Assembly: GCF_901709675.1 (NCBI RefSeq)
Contig: NC_051091.1
Location: 14,204,467-14,268,466, forward strand
DNA length: 64,000 nt
Origin: Syngnathus acus
Lineage: Eukaryota; Chordata; Actinopteri; Syngnathiformes; Syngnathidae
Direction: 5' to 3'
The notes under the pieces are model-generated. The model worked only from the letters and a program-made list of their open reading frames with translations. It was not told where the DNA came from and did not search any database. A program made the translations under genes and the position numbers. This document shows, piece after piece, positions 1-10,780 of this stretch (position 1 is the stretch's first letter; each line of letters opens with the position of its first letter).

Positions 1-655
1 CTTTTACGCACGCCCGGTCCTACTCTACAGAGCTCTCTTTCACCTCCGTGGATAGAAGTCGGGGGCCGGCGCTCATGCATACCAAGCATGTTTTTGGGAT
101 GTGGGAGGAAACCGGAGTGCCCGGAGAAAACCCACGCGGGCCCGGGGAGAACATGCAAACTCCGCACAGGGAGGGCCGGAGGTGGAATTGAACCCGCACC
201 CTCCTAACTGTGAGGCGGACGTGCTACCCAGCCACCGAGCCGCCTATATCGTTATATGGGCCTGTGGAATATTTTGAAGTGCAAGCGCCGTCAGCGGCGC
301 GCACCCATTGTTGACAAAGGACGATCGATGGATTTAATGAATTGGAGTGAGACAGATGGTTTTATAAACGTGTTATTTATGTAATCGTTTTTTTTAATAA
401 CTCTGAATGTTACGTCAGGCCCGTTCTCAGCTCTTCGTTTGTGTTTATGTCACGTTAGCATACCTATCGTTTAGCCTGTTGTTGCTCGTTCATTTCTGTT
501 CTTGGTGTTGGATTTTGTCGAATAAATTTCCCCCCAAAATGCGACTTATACTCCGGAGCGACTTATATATGTATGTTTTTTTTCACGTTATTGTGCATTT
601 TATGGCTAATGCGACCTATATTCCGGAGCGACTTTTAGTCCGAAAATTACGGTAT
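1..655 (+). mobile_element. Partial copy of a dispersed miniature element ending CCGTATTTTTCGG-like (family A)
   Basis: The left edge is one unit of a 117-bp repeat (opening CTTTTACGCACGCCCGG) found again at 43814, 43931 and 44049. A SINE interrupts it, then family-A sequence runs to a terminus reading GTCCGAAAATTACGGTA near 655. Related copies are at 17887-18226, 20708-21880 (reverse), 36690-37025 and 43449-45975. The repeated terminus and lack of conserved coding suggest a non-autonomous DNA element. A possible frame at 407-772 crosses the terminus and is not a gene. The superfamily is not resolved. Confidence 0.65.
66..244 (-). mobile_element. tRNA-derived SINE head (minus strand)
   Basis: Read on the minus strand from 244, the sequence opens GGCGGCTCGGTGGC and carries a box-A-like stretch (TGGCTGGGTAGCACG) and a box-B-like stretch (GGGTTCAATTCC), spaced as in a tRNA gene. 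A body with TTTGCATGTTCTCCCC and a GTGGGTTTTCTCC stretch follows. This is the head of a fish SINE whose complete copies end in ATGG repeats; tail pieces of such a SINE lie at 32815-32998 and 19055-19106. This copy lacks the tail. The degraded boxes and following body show it is a SINE, not a tRNA gene. Confidence 0.7.
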
Positions 656-699
656 ACAGAAATATATGGCCTTCAGCGGCCTTCAGCTGTTCCCTTCAA

Positions 700-1045
700 A
701 ATTAAATGCACCCAACATCTGGTCGCTCTCTTTCAGATGTCTTCCCCAATTTACACATTAATGCCTCAGTAAATGCAGGCTTTTAAACGACTCGACTCTT
801 GGAGACGACTACGACCCCCCGCAAATTATTGAATGTCAAATTAGGTGCACCAACACCTGGCCTCTCTCCATTAGAGGCCTTTTTCAACACATTGACGGCG
901 CTTTAATGACTCGACTCGTGGAGACGATTACGGCCCCGCAAACTATTGAACGGCCCCCGCTAACTATTGAATGTCAGATTAGGTGCACATGAACGGCCCC
1001 TGCTAACTATTGAATGTCAAATTAGGGGCACCAACACCTGGCAGC
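700..1045. repeat. Degenerate tandem-like repeat
   Basis: Blocks such as CGACTCG..GGAGACGA, AACTATTGAA and GAATGTCAAATTAGGTGCAC recur several times with irregular spacing of roughly 50-120 bp. No coding frame or transposon terminus is visible. It borders the SINE that starts at 1046. Confidence 0.5.
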
Positions 1046-1341
1046 TATTAAAAACCCAATGATCGTCGTCACACACACATCTGGGTGTGGTGAAATTTGT
1101 CCTCTGCATTTAACCCATCCCCGTGTGATTTTGATCCATCCCCTGGGGGAGAGGGGGGCAGTGAGCAGCAGCGATGCCGCGCTCAGGAATCAATTGGTGA
1201 TTTAACCCCCCAAATTCCAACCCTTGAGTGCCAAGCAGGGAGGCAATGGGTCCCATTTTTATAGTCTTTGGTATGACCCAGCCGGGGTTTGAACCCACAA
1301 CCTTCCAGTCTCAGGGCGGACACTAGACCACTGAGGTACAA
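1046..1341 (-). mobile_element. tRNA-headed SINE (V-SINE-like), minus strand
   Basis: On the minus strand the head reads CTCAGTGGTCTAGTG followed by box-B-like GGGTTCAAACCCC. A conserved body contains GGGATGGGTTAAATGCAGAG and an end with GTGTGTGACGA..CATTGGG. The same unit occurs at 11831-12140, 20922-21236 and, 5'-truncated, at 41627-41780. The body resembles the shared central domain of fish V-SINEs, from memory. Pol III promoter boxes are recognisable, so the copy could once have been transcribed. Confidence 0.8.
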
Positions 1342-1365
1342 TACATGCACCACACATGTCCCCAT

Positions 1366-1482
1366 CCAAGATGGCCACAGCCAAGATGGCGCGAGCCAGC
1401 CAAGATGGCACCAACCAGCCAAGATGGCGTTGCCTCGGCTGGCGCCGCCTCGGCTGGCGCCACCTCGGCTGGCGCCATACAC
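1366..1482 (+). repeat. CCAAGATGGC motif cluster and 15-bp GC-rich tandem
   Basis: Four copies of CCAAGATGGC lie between about 1366 and 1436. They are followed by three copies of a 15-bp unit, CCTCGGCTGGCGCC(G/A). The core AAGATGGC is the known YY1 recognition core, which also sits at the start of mammalian L1 promoters. The cluster directly precedes the 186-bp array. A promoter role is an inference. Confidence 0.5.
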
Positions 1483-1500
1483 ATTAGCATATACATCGTT

Positions 1501-2266
1501 CTCCCGTCACTGGTTAGGTTGGCATAGTAAAAAGTGCTCTTAGGGGCTTTAGAGCGCCGAGTTGACCAAGGCACATGAAGAAATGACCACCTGCAATGTT
1601 TAGTTTAGGTTTTACGCGTATTTTTAATTTTATTGCTTAAATCGCATTTTCTCGACGAACTGTGCACGTTTTCTGATTTGTGCCCCTCCCGTCACTCTGG
1701 CTAGGTTGACATAGTAAAAAGTGATCTTGGGGGCTCTAGAGTGCTGAGTTGACCACGGCACATGAAGACATGACCACCTGCAACGTTTGGTTTAGGTTTT
1801 ATGCGCATTTTTAATTGTATTGCTTAAATCGCATTTTCTAAACGAGCTGTGCACGTTTTCTGATTTGTCACTCTCCCGTAACTCTGGTTAGGTTGGCATA
1901 GTAAAACGTGCTCTTGGGGGCTCTAGAGTGCCGAGTTGACCAAGGCACATGAAGAAATTACCACCTGCAACGTTTGGTTTAGGTTTTACGCGCGTTTTAA
2001 TTTTATTGCTTTAATCGCATTTACTCGACGAGCTGAGCACGTTTTCTGATTTGTCCACCTCCCGTCACTCTGGTTAGCTCGGCATAGTAAAAAGTGCTTT
2101 TGGGTGCTTTAGAGTGCCGAGTTGACGGCACGTGAAGAAATGACCACCTGCAACGTATGGTTTAGGTTTTATGCACGTTTTAATTTTTATTGCTTAAATC
2201 CAATTTTCTCGACGAGCTGAGCATGTTTTCTGATTTGTCGCTCTCCCGTCACTCAGGTTAGGTTGT
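1501..2266 (+). repeat. Tandem array of about 186-bp units, four copies
   Basis: Units start with CTCCCGTCACTCTGG at 1501, 1686, 1873, 2059 and 2243, giving periods of 185, 187, 186 and 184 bp; the last unit is truncated. Each holds GGTTAGGTTGGCATAG, a GAGTGCCGAGTTGACC stretch and GAAGAAATGACCACCTG. One more copy lies at 6100-6291, at the 5' side of the minus-strand LINE that ends near 6090. Confidence 0.85.
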
Positions 2267-3334
2267 GAAGGAATGGGGTCGAAATACAAAAAGTCCTGCC
2301 TAGCTACAGATATGCTCAAACCTCATTGAATAAAGTACATAAGAAGAAAAGTATATTCACATACTAAATCAATGAAAGAAACATTTTAAGCATATAATTA
2401 TAGTACCTGCACACCAAACCAATAAAGAAGACATAACTAGACATTTTTATATATGGTAATGACATAGGTTTTTGTAACTTCATGATCTGATATGTATTTC
2501 TGTGTACTTTGAAATAACAAATGTTTGTTGATATATTGCCTGAATAGCATAACGACCCTTAAGGAACTGTTTAATGCATGCCTGATGTTATTCTAATTCA
2601 CGGACACGGACCAAGGTGTCTAAGAATAATTTATACTTGATTATATCTTATGTTTTGATTAATGCTTGATGTGACGTCGTATTTTGCCTACTGCTAGACG
2701 CCAGCCTTGGATTACTATTGAATGTATGCTTTGACTAATAATGAAAAATACGGTCAGAAGCATAATTAGACGAAGAATGTGACAATGCAAACAAGTACAT
2801 GGAGTGTCAAAAGAACAAACAAACAAATGCATGGTAAGTGTGAAGAACTTTGCATAGTCAGGGAACTTTAACGAATTGATGATGTCACACACAAAACTTC
2901 ACATAAGTTCGTACAGAACAACAAAAGCGGAAGGATGATTAATGGACGAGGTGCGACAGTGTATGTGCAAGATTGGAGGAGAATGTTTACAGGAAGGTCA
3001 CTTGGAGATAAAACCAGCAGGTGCCAGAGGGAGACAGCCAAGAACCCGGCCAAAGATGATCGCCAAGGCCGAAAGACAAAAAGGAAAACAACAGCCCCCA
3101 CACACATCGAATCGCCCATAATCAGCACCCAACCCCACGAAACCAGCTCTCACCGAACCAACACCCACTCCCATGGAATCAAACTCTCCTGCGAACTTGC
3201 CCCACCCCAAAGACTCATCACCCATCAAACTCGGCCCACACCGGCATGTGCAACTGAATATAAGCCGACCAAAGAACCTTGAACGTTGGCTTTTCAGAAT
3301 GGAAACTTTCTGCTCTTGAGCATGGTCGCATGAA
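2267..3334. other. Unassigned 1-kb stretch, possibly LTR-like
   Basis: The stretch starts TGTGAAGGAATGGGG directly after the tandem array. Near its right end is a TATA-like box followed by a short leader-like segment (TATAAGCCGACC at about 3259). There is no convincing coding frame and no target duplication that I could find. It could be a solo LTR or unique sequence. Confidence 0.3.
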
Positions 3335-6091
3335 GATTTAAAATTCAAGATTTTTTATTCGCCATGTTTGAGCGTGCCAAACAAGGAATTTGACTTCGGT
3401 AAATTACAGCCTCTGTTCAACATTTAGGTGACTAACAACACTCAGGACATGTGAAAAATGGCAAATATTCTCAAACATCCCCCGATCTTAAACTCCCAAG
3501 AGGGCAAGGAAATACTCAAATCTCCAGCTAGGGGAAATGAGAAACCTTGAGAAGAGACCACAGATGGGAGGGTCCCTCTTCCATGAGGTTGATTCCAATT
3601 ATCTTTTCTGCAGTCCTGATTGTCCGTTGCAGTCTGTGCTTGTCTTGTTTGGAGGCCGATCCAAACCAGACAGTGATGGAGGTGCAGAGGACAGACTGGA
3701 TGATGGCAGTGTAGAAGGTCTTCAGCAGCTCCCGCGGCAGGTTGAACTTGTTGAGCTGTCTCAGGAAGTACAGCCTCTGCTGAGCCTTCTTCCGGACAGA
3801 GTCTATGTGGCCGGTCCATTTCGGGTCCTGAGAGATTGTGGTTCCCAGGAACTTGAAGGTGTTTGTGGAGAGAATAGTATTACTGCGGATAGTGAGGGGT
3901 GAAAGTGTTGAAGGGTCTCACCTGAAGTCCACTGTCATCTCCACGGTCTTGAGCGGGTTCAGCTCCAGGTGGTTTTGGCTGCACCAGTGGACCAGCCGCT
4001 CCACCTCCTGTCTGTTCGCAGTCTCATCACCGTCCTGGATCAGTCCGATGAGAGTGGTGTCGTCTGTATACTTCAGGAGCTTCACAGGAGAGTCACCTGA
4101 GGAGAAATCGTTGGTGTAGAGAGAGAAGAGCAGTGGGGAGAGGACGCACCCCTGAGGGGCTCCAGTATTTGTGGTCCGGGTGTCAGATGTGATGCTCCCC
4201 AGCCTCACACGCTGTCTCCTGTTGGTCAGGAAGCTGGTGATCCATTGACAGGTGGAGGCAGGCACCGCGAGCTGGATGAGCTTCTGTTGAAGGATGTCAG
4301 GAGCGATGGTGTTGAACGCCGAGCTGAAGTCCACAAAGAGGATCCTGGCGTACGTTCCTGGGGTGTCCAGGTGGTGCAGGATGTAGTGCAGTCCCATGTT
4401 GATCGCATCATCCACCGACCTGTTTGCCCGGTAGGCAAACTGGAGGGGGTCAAGCAGGGGGCCCGTGACATCCTTCAGGAGGTTCAGCAATAACCTCCCG
4501 AAAGATTTCATGACCACAGATGTCAGTGCAACAGGTCTATAGTCATTCAAACCTGTGATGGCGGGCTTCTTGGCCACTGGAACGATGGTGGAGCACTTGA
4601 AGAACGAGGGCACCTCACACAGCTCCAGGGAACGGTTGAAGATCCGTGCAAAGGTGAGTGCCAGCTGCTCAGCACAGACTTTCAAGCAGGAAGGTGACAC
4701 GCCGTCTGGGCCCGGTGCCTTCCTGATCTTTTGTCTCCGGAACATCTGGCGCACGTCCTCTTCGCGGATCTGGAGTGCGGGCGTGGCCTCTGCAAGAGAG
4801 AGAGTGGGTGACAACGGTGATGGAGGTGTGGACAGAGCAGTTGTGGGGGGAGGTGAGTATGTAGATTGTGCTGCAGGAGGTCCCGTTGTGTGGGAGGACC
4901 AATCAAACCTGCAGTAGAACCCGTTTAGCTGGTTAGCAAGACTTGGGCTCTCCACAGGACGGGGGGTTCGTTTCTTGAAGCCCGTGATGCTCTGCAGACC
5001 TTTCCACACTGTTGAGGGATCAGGATTGACAGAGAGGTGTCTCTCCAGGCTCCCCCCGTAACACCTCCTGGCTTTCCTGACCTCTCGGTTCAGTGTGTTT
5101 CCGGTCTGCTTGAACAGGTCCCGGTCACCGCTCCTGTAGGCCTCCTCCTTGACTTTGCGCAGCCTCCTGAGGTTCGGTGTAAACCAAGGTTTGTCGTTGT
5201 TGTACGTGCAGAAGGTCTTAGTCTGCACACACAGATCCTCACAAAAACTGATGTATGATGTGACAGTGTCAGTGAGTTCATGCAGGTCTGAAGTTGCAGC
5301 TTCAAAACTCCCCAATCGGTGCAGTCAAAGCAGGCTTGGAGGTCCTGCCTTGACTCCACTGTCCACTTCCTTACAGTCCTCACCACAGGCTTAGAAGTTT
5401 TTATTTTCTGCCTGTAGGCCGGGATCAGATGAACTAGACAGTGGTCCGAGAGTCCTAAAGCTGCACGAGCCACAGAGTGGTATGCATCCTTAATTACGGT
5501 GTAGCAGTGGTCCAGTGTCTGTGCCCCTCTGGTGGGACACGTTATGTGCTGTCTGTATCTGGGGAGTTCCTGTGCGAGGTTCGCCCTTTTAAGATCACCC
5601 AGAACAATGATTAGTGAATTTGGTAGAAGTTTCTCCATGTCTGTCACCTGGTCAGCCAGCATCTGCGTGGCTTCACTCGCACGTGCATGTGGTGGAATGT
5701 TAACAGCCGCCATGACGATCGAGGAGAACTCCCGTGGTGAATAGAACGGCCGGCAGTTTATGAAAAGTGTTTCTAGGAGAGGGCTGCAAAACTCTTTCAA
5801 CACCGTGACATCAGTACACCAACGTTCATTAATGTAGAAACAGAGACAACCTCCTTTTGATTTTCTGGAGAGCTCCGCGCTGCGATCTGCACGCGTTAGC
5901 CGAAACCCAGCTAACTCCACGGCGTGGTGGGGGGTACGTTCGCTAAGCCACGTTTCAACAAAACACAGCGCGGCGGATCTGCTGAAGTCCGTGTTCCTTG
6001 AAGTGAGGAGCAGCAGTTTGTCCATCTTGTTCGCCAGGGAGCGGACATTCGCCAGATGAATTGACGGTAGGGCAGAACGGAACCCTCTCTG
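3335..6091 (-). pseudogene. L2/Maui-type LINE, minus strand, endonuclease and reverse transcriptase, frameshifted
   Basis: Two frames cover one LINE polyprotein: the endonuclease part (about 6080-5310) and the reverse transcriptase part (5315-3918). A one-base frameshift near 5307 separates them. The endonuclease keeps the Glu of a FVETWL motif, but the usual GDFN motif reads GDLK, so a catalytic Asn is lost. The RT part has PGPDGVSPSCLK, FVDFSSAFNTI, PQGCVLSPLLFSLYTNDF and YTDD in place of YADD. The 3' end (3345-3440) looks like a LINE 3' UTR. Upstream the element abuts one 186-bp unit. RT and endonuclease identity is certain; the exact clade (L2/Maui) is from memory of fish families. It is not functional as it stands. 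Confidence 0.85.
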
Positions 6092-6099
6092 CCTCAGCT

Positions 6100-6291
6100 T
6101 TACGAAAATAAAGCTTTTTGGGGCTTTAGAGTGCCGGATTGACCACAGCGCATGAAGAAATGACCATCTGCAATGTTTGGTTTCGGTTTTAGGCGCATTT
6201 TTAATTTTATTGCTTAAATCGTATTTTCTCGACAAGCTGAGCACGTTTTCTGAATTGTGCCCCTCCCATCACTCTGGTTAGGTTGGCATAG
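6100..6291 (+). repeat. Single copy of the 186-bp repeat unit
   Basis: It holds GGGGCTTTAGAGTGCCGGA, GAAGAAATGACCATCTG and ends CTCTGGTTAGGTTGGCATAG, matching the array at 1501-2266. It sits between the 5' end of the minus-strand LINE and a fragment of a host exon. Confidence 0.8.
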
Positions 6292-6432
6292 TTGAACAAG
6301 ATCGCAGAAGGGTCTGCCTCTCCGCATCCCACAGGTGTTCCTTGAGGACGTGGCCAGCCCGCAGCGCCCTCTCCAGCAGGGCCTCGTCCCCAAGCGCGGC
6401 TCCGACACGGGCGTAGGCCAACACCATCAGAC
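6292..6432 (-). pseudogene. spata20: Isolated spata20-like exon fragment
   Basis: Read on the minus strand from 6432, after an AG splice acceptor, the frame encodes about 46 residues beginning LMVLAYARVGAALGDEAL and ending near HLWDAERQTLLRSC. This lines up without gaps with the LMVSGYA..GA.LG segment of SPATA20 (a conserved thioredoxin-fold protein with an alpha-toroid-like C-terminal region). The exon opens in phase 1 on a Gly codon, which fits the Asn-Gly before LMV in SPATA20. The coding match stops exactly where the 186-bp unit begins. No other spata20 exon is visible, so this looks like a displaced gene fragment. The match is made from memory. Confidence 0.65.
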
Positions 6433-6590
6433 CTGCCACCGTGATGAAAAGCATGCTCAGAATAGCACGTGCTCAACACCAGGTCTTTTCAACCACTTAT
6501 TATTAGGATTATACTCTTCTTTCTTTCCCTTTCATCCCAGACTCCCAATACTTTGTTTTCTCACGACTGCTGAGATCTACGAACCGGACA

Positions 6591-7439
6591 GTGAGTAACT
6601 GCTGTGTGCTCGTGTTCACTGAGACTTGGTTAAATGTCAACATTCCGGACTCTGCTGTACAACTGAGGCAGCTAGCATGCTATCGAGCGGACCGGGCCAT
6701 TGTAAAGGGTGGAAAATCACGAGGAGGAGGAATCTGTGTTTACAACCGTGACGAATGGTGCCGGAACACTGTGGTTGTATGCAAACACTGCTCGCTACTG
6801 GCGGACTTTGTGATCTTAAAGTGCCGTCCTTTTTACCTGCCAAGGGAAATTACTGTGATTCTGCTAGTCGTGGTATACATCCCGCCTTCCAACATTGAAA
6901 GCGACAGGATCACGGCTCTTAGGGAACTGTACCAGGCTGTCAGTGAACAACAGACAGCGCACCCTGACGGTTTCACCATCTTCGCTAGGGATTTTAATCA
7001 TGCAGACCTGAAGACTGTTTTTCCAAAGCTACACCAGCATGTTGAATTTCCAACACGAGGAGACAGCATTGTGGACCTGGTCTACACTACACATAAAGGA
7101 GCAAGTGCTCCACCAGCCATCATGACCACATTCTACCGAGGTACCATTGAGAGCATCCTCTCCAGCTGTATTGCTGTGTGGGGTGGAAGCTGCAATGAAT
7201 ACAACAGGAAGGCCCTGCAGCGCATAGTGAACACAGCTGGTAGGATTATTGGTGCTTCACTCCCCTCCCTGAAGGACATTTACACCTCCCATCTCACCCG
7301 CAAGGCGACCACGATTGTGAGTGATGTGAGTCACTCTGCTCACACTTTGTTTGATCTACTGCCCTCTGGGAAGAGGTACAGAAGCCTGCGCTCCCGCACC
7401 ACGCAGACTCACCAACAGCTTCATACTCCAGGCTGTTAA
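6591..7439 (+). pseudogene. LINE coding remnant: endonuclease fused to the RT C-terminus by an internal deletion
   Basis: The 282-codon frame starts with endonuclease sequence (FTETWLNVNIPDSAVQL, GGICVY, and RDFN where GDFN is expected). At about residue 170 it jumps to the far C-terminal part of an L2-type RT (PPAIMTTFYRGTIESILSS, ALQRIVNTAGRIIGASLPSL). The whole polymerase core is missing, yet the frame stays open across the junction. The same C-terminal segment lies at 44590-45363 and 61700-62488 on the minus strand. The element cannot encode a working RT. Confidence 0.8.
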
Positions 7440-8280
7440 GATCCTGAACTCTCTCCCCCCTCTCCCCCTTCCACCCTCGGCTGCATAACGTCCTGGCCTT
7501 TTGGGCCACGATGGCTGCCTTGCACTACTCCACTTGCACTACTCCTCCTGTAGTTTTGCGCTATTATACTGACTGTCTGCTGTATGCACAATTGCTCCAT
7601 TTCAACCAAGTTGCTCTTATTTATTCATTGCTCTTATGTATTCATTTTATGTGCCTTCTTATTTTTACTTTGTCAAGGGCGGATGGAGCAAGGTGACCAA
7701 GTGCAGCTTGGACCAGGGTTTATTGGAGAACTCAAAAGGCAAACTGACACGACTTAACAAAACAATAACTAGAGTGACTGACCGGGACGTGAAACAAGAA
7801 GACAGCAGGACATGATGACAGCAGGACCGTACAACAACAGGAACCAAAAAGACATCAAGACAACAACAATGATCCGACAGAGAGTGACACACAGACAGGA
7901 CTTAAATACAAGACAGGTAACAAGAGGCAGGTGAGAATGATCACACAATCATGGGCACACAGGAGGGGAGGGGCGAGCACACAGACACACGGACAAAAAC
8001 CATGGACATGAGCACACAGGAGGGGAGGGGCGAGCACACAGACACACGGACAGAAACCACGGACATGAGCACACAGGAGGGGAGGGGCGAGCACACAAAC
8101 ATGATCGGGGACGAGTCGTGACATACTTTTTGTATTGTTTACTTGAATGTTTTGTTTGTCTGTGGACCAATTGGGTGTAATATGTCTTGTCACCATGGGA
8201 TAGTAGGAAACGCAATTTCGATCTCTTTGTATGTCTTGACGTGAAGAAATTGACAATAAAGCAGACTTTGACTTTGACAT
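7440..8280 (+). mobile_element. 3' UTR of the same LINE, with an inserted repeat segment
   Basis: The end reads GACAATAAAGCAGACTTTGACTTTG, the 3' terminus of the LINE family also seen at 44338-44590 and 61467-61740 (minus). Within it, about 7675-8125 is foreign: it opens TCAAGGGCGGATGGAGC and includes three 57-bp tandem units (AGCACACAGGAGGGGAGGGG) at about 7953-8100. The 57-bp period keeps reading frames open, which explains apparent minus-strand frames here. Confidence 0.65.
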
Positions 8281-8392
8281 TTGTTTTTGTTAGTGCAAAT
8301 ATGTTTTTGTTATTGTACATATGTTGTTTTGTGTTATTCGGGTCAATAAATGTAATTGCTATACAGATACCATGCCATTTGTGTCTTAACAT
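8281..8392 (+). repeat. 110-bp direct repeat, copy 1
   Basis: The block with TGTTTTTGTTATTGTA and TGTGTTATTCGGGTCAATAAA recurs at 8951-9060 in the same orientation. Both copies carry an AATAAA-like signal. The pair flanks a hAT-type remnant. There is no TG..CA terminus, so they are not ordinary LTRs. Confidence 0.6.
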
Positions 8393-8394
8393 AC

Positions 8395-9238
8395 ACTGAT
8401 GAATCCTAAAATGACCAGACGTCCTCTTTTTCCCGGAGATGTCCTACTTTTGAGCCCTAAAAAAAATGTCCGGGGGAATTTCAAAAATCGTCTGGGATTT
8501 TGTTGGACTGCCTCAAACATAATACATGTACAGTACATTGTCAATAGAATTGCCACTCCGATCCATTTCACTCAATCCCAGGTTTTTTTGTATCGTTTGC
8601 AAATAGGTCACATCCTTCTCCTCAAATCTAGTCACCTTTCTACGAAGTAGGGTGGGCTGGCCAGTTTACACCGAGTGTTTACAAGCAATGCCGAAACGGA
8701 AATGCACATTCACGGAGGAGTTGAATAAAAAAATTCCTGTGCTTTTGCCAGGGTTGTGATCCTAATGAAGCTGAGTGCTTGACATGCAAGGCCGGCATGT
8801 GTCTGTGGCAAATAAAGGTGCCAACGCACCCCGCAAGGGGATGACTGAAGAGGAATCCTTTTTTTTCTTCAAATGCTGCACCGATGGCCGTACTTCTTTT
8901 GTCTTTTTTTACCTCGTGTACCACTATAAAACTAAAAAATATCAGTGTACACATGTTTTTCTTAGTGTAAATATGTTTTTGTTATTGTATATATGTCGTT
9001 TTGTGTTATTCGGGCCAATAAACGCAATTGCTATACACACACCATGTCATTTGTCATAACACGACACAAATGACAGCCCCCCAAAAAAATACCCCGCCCC
9101 CTCCCAAAAATTACCACACCACCCTCCAAAAAAAGGTGTCTTCTTCTTCAGAAACCCAAATCTGGTAACCCTAGAATACCCCCCACCCCCCCCAAAAAAG
9201 GTGTTCTCCTTTTGAGACACCCAAATCTGGTCACTCTA
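8395..9238 (+). mobile_element. hAT-type non-autonomous element with a broken BED-exon relic
   Basis: The left edge reads CCTAAAATGACCAGACGTCC and the right edge CCAAATCTGGTCACTCTA, an imperfect inverted repeat. At 8689 a frame starts MPKRKCTFTEELNKKIPV and soon hits a stop; later codons in another frame (ECLTCKAG, VSVANKG) continue the same N-terminal zinc-finger motif known from hAT-derived proteins. Copy 2 of the 110-bp repeat lies at its right side. Assignment to hAT rests on this motif. Confidence 0.55.
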
Positions 9239-9730
9239 CACCAGGGGTGTCCAAACTTTTTGCAAGGAGGGCCAGATTTGATAAAGTGAAAGGGCCCGGG
9301 GGCCAATAGTTTTTTCGGACATTTTCTAACTACAAAATTTTCATGCAAATACACACTGTTATAAAACAATTTTCATTGTCACAGTTGTCTTTATTGTTCA
9401 AATGACGAAATAACCAAATATAAGCCACTCAGGCAGATGTGAACAACTCTAAAAATACTAATTCTGCCTTTCATTCATATATGAAGGCAGATATCATTGA
9501 ACAAACTGTATGCAATACCTTAAATTTACATGAGTTTAAACATATTTTTGCCTCATGAACATCTTAAATGGGAGTTATAAGTAATGAAAAGTTGTCATTA
9601 TTAAAACTTAAAACAAATGAAAAAGAAGTGAAAAACTATTTTATAACAGTCTTTGATAAATGTACCTCCAGCAAAAGGTTTGCCATGTATAGCTATTAAC
9701 ATGGCCACTTCGTAGCTTGCTTTAGTAATA

Positions 9731-10129
9731 CAGTGGAGCCTCGGTTTTCGAACGTCCCGGTTCTCGAACAAATCGGTATTCGAACAAAAAATTAGAGATT
9801 TTTTTGCTTCGGATGCCGGACGAAATTCCGGTTGTCGAACCTCGCGCGATGAGCCGAGAGGACCTGCATGCCAACTGACTCCGTTCGTTATTACATTCTC
9901 GTTACTCTGAGGATTGCATTACTCTAATCATGCCTCCAAAGAAGCAAGTGGCAGCAGTAAAACTGATCATGGCGAAAAGAGGAAAGTAGTGTGCAAACCG
10001 GTTGAATTTTAAAAAGATTTACCGTTTTTTTCCGTGTATAATGCGCAAAATTTAACTAATTTATTGTCCTAAAATCTGGGGTGCGCATTATACATGGGTA
10101 CAAATTTTTTTTAATTTTTTTTTTTTTAA

Positions 10130-10160
<31 letters not shown>

Positions 10161-10749
10161 AAATCATGGTACAACAAAACCAACAACAGGACTGACCGAC
10201 AATAGTGTGTTTGTACTGTGCTCTGGTCATTTCGTCAAAGAAGGGATAATAGTCCTCTTCTCTTCTTGACTGACAATGAATGTGATAGTTTAATACAATC
10301 AGCAAATAACAAAATGCGTATTACAGGTAATATTTTATTTCACAACACTTTGCCATGTTCCTTTCGTCTCTGCTGTTCACTTCAAACACGCTCCATACGA
10401 ACGCAATGCTCTCGTATCAGACGCTTGCTCGATCACCTGCTCGTTTGCTGTCACAATGTACCCTACACAAATCCGAAACATTTGTTGCGGCTCCGAGTCA
10501 CGACGAGGGGCAAGTTTTGGTTTCCAAGGGTGTTTTTATTCCTCTTCAACGTCTCTCCCATACAGAGCCGCCTTTTTCACATGTCCGCACGTCACTTTCC
10601 TCTCTTTTCATCTGATCGCGGTGGTGCCTTTACGGGCAGTCGGAGAAATCATCGCCAACAAAAAAAAAATACATCCAGCCTAGTTAAGACCATACCAAAG
10701 ACTATAAAATGGGACCCATTGCCTCCCTGCGTGTGTGACGATCATTGGG

Positions 10750-10780
<31 letters not shown>

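Noticed and set aside
407-772. 121-codon plus-strand frame
   Set aside because: It starts in family A sequence and crosses its terminus into unrelated repeats; other family A copies break the frame.
1501-2266. Regular repeat array as a possible CRISPR
   Set aside because: The period of about 186 bp is all repeat with no unique spacers, and the genome is eukaryotic.
7949-8392. Repeating minus-strand frame with LAPPLLCAH
   Set aside because: It is produced by three 57-bp tandem units in a LINE 3' UTR insert, not a gene.
8281-9060. Direct repeats as LTRs of a short retroelement
   Set aside because: There is no TG..CA border, no flanking duplication, and the enclosed sequence is a hAT-type relic.
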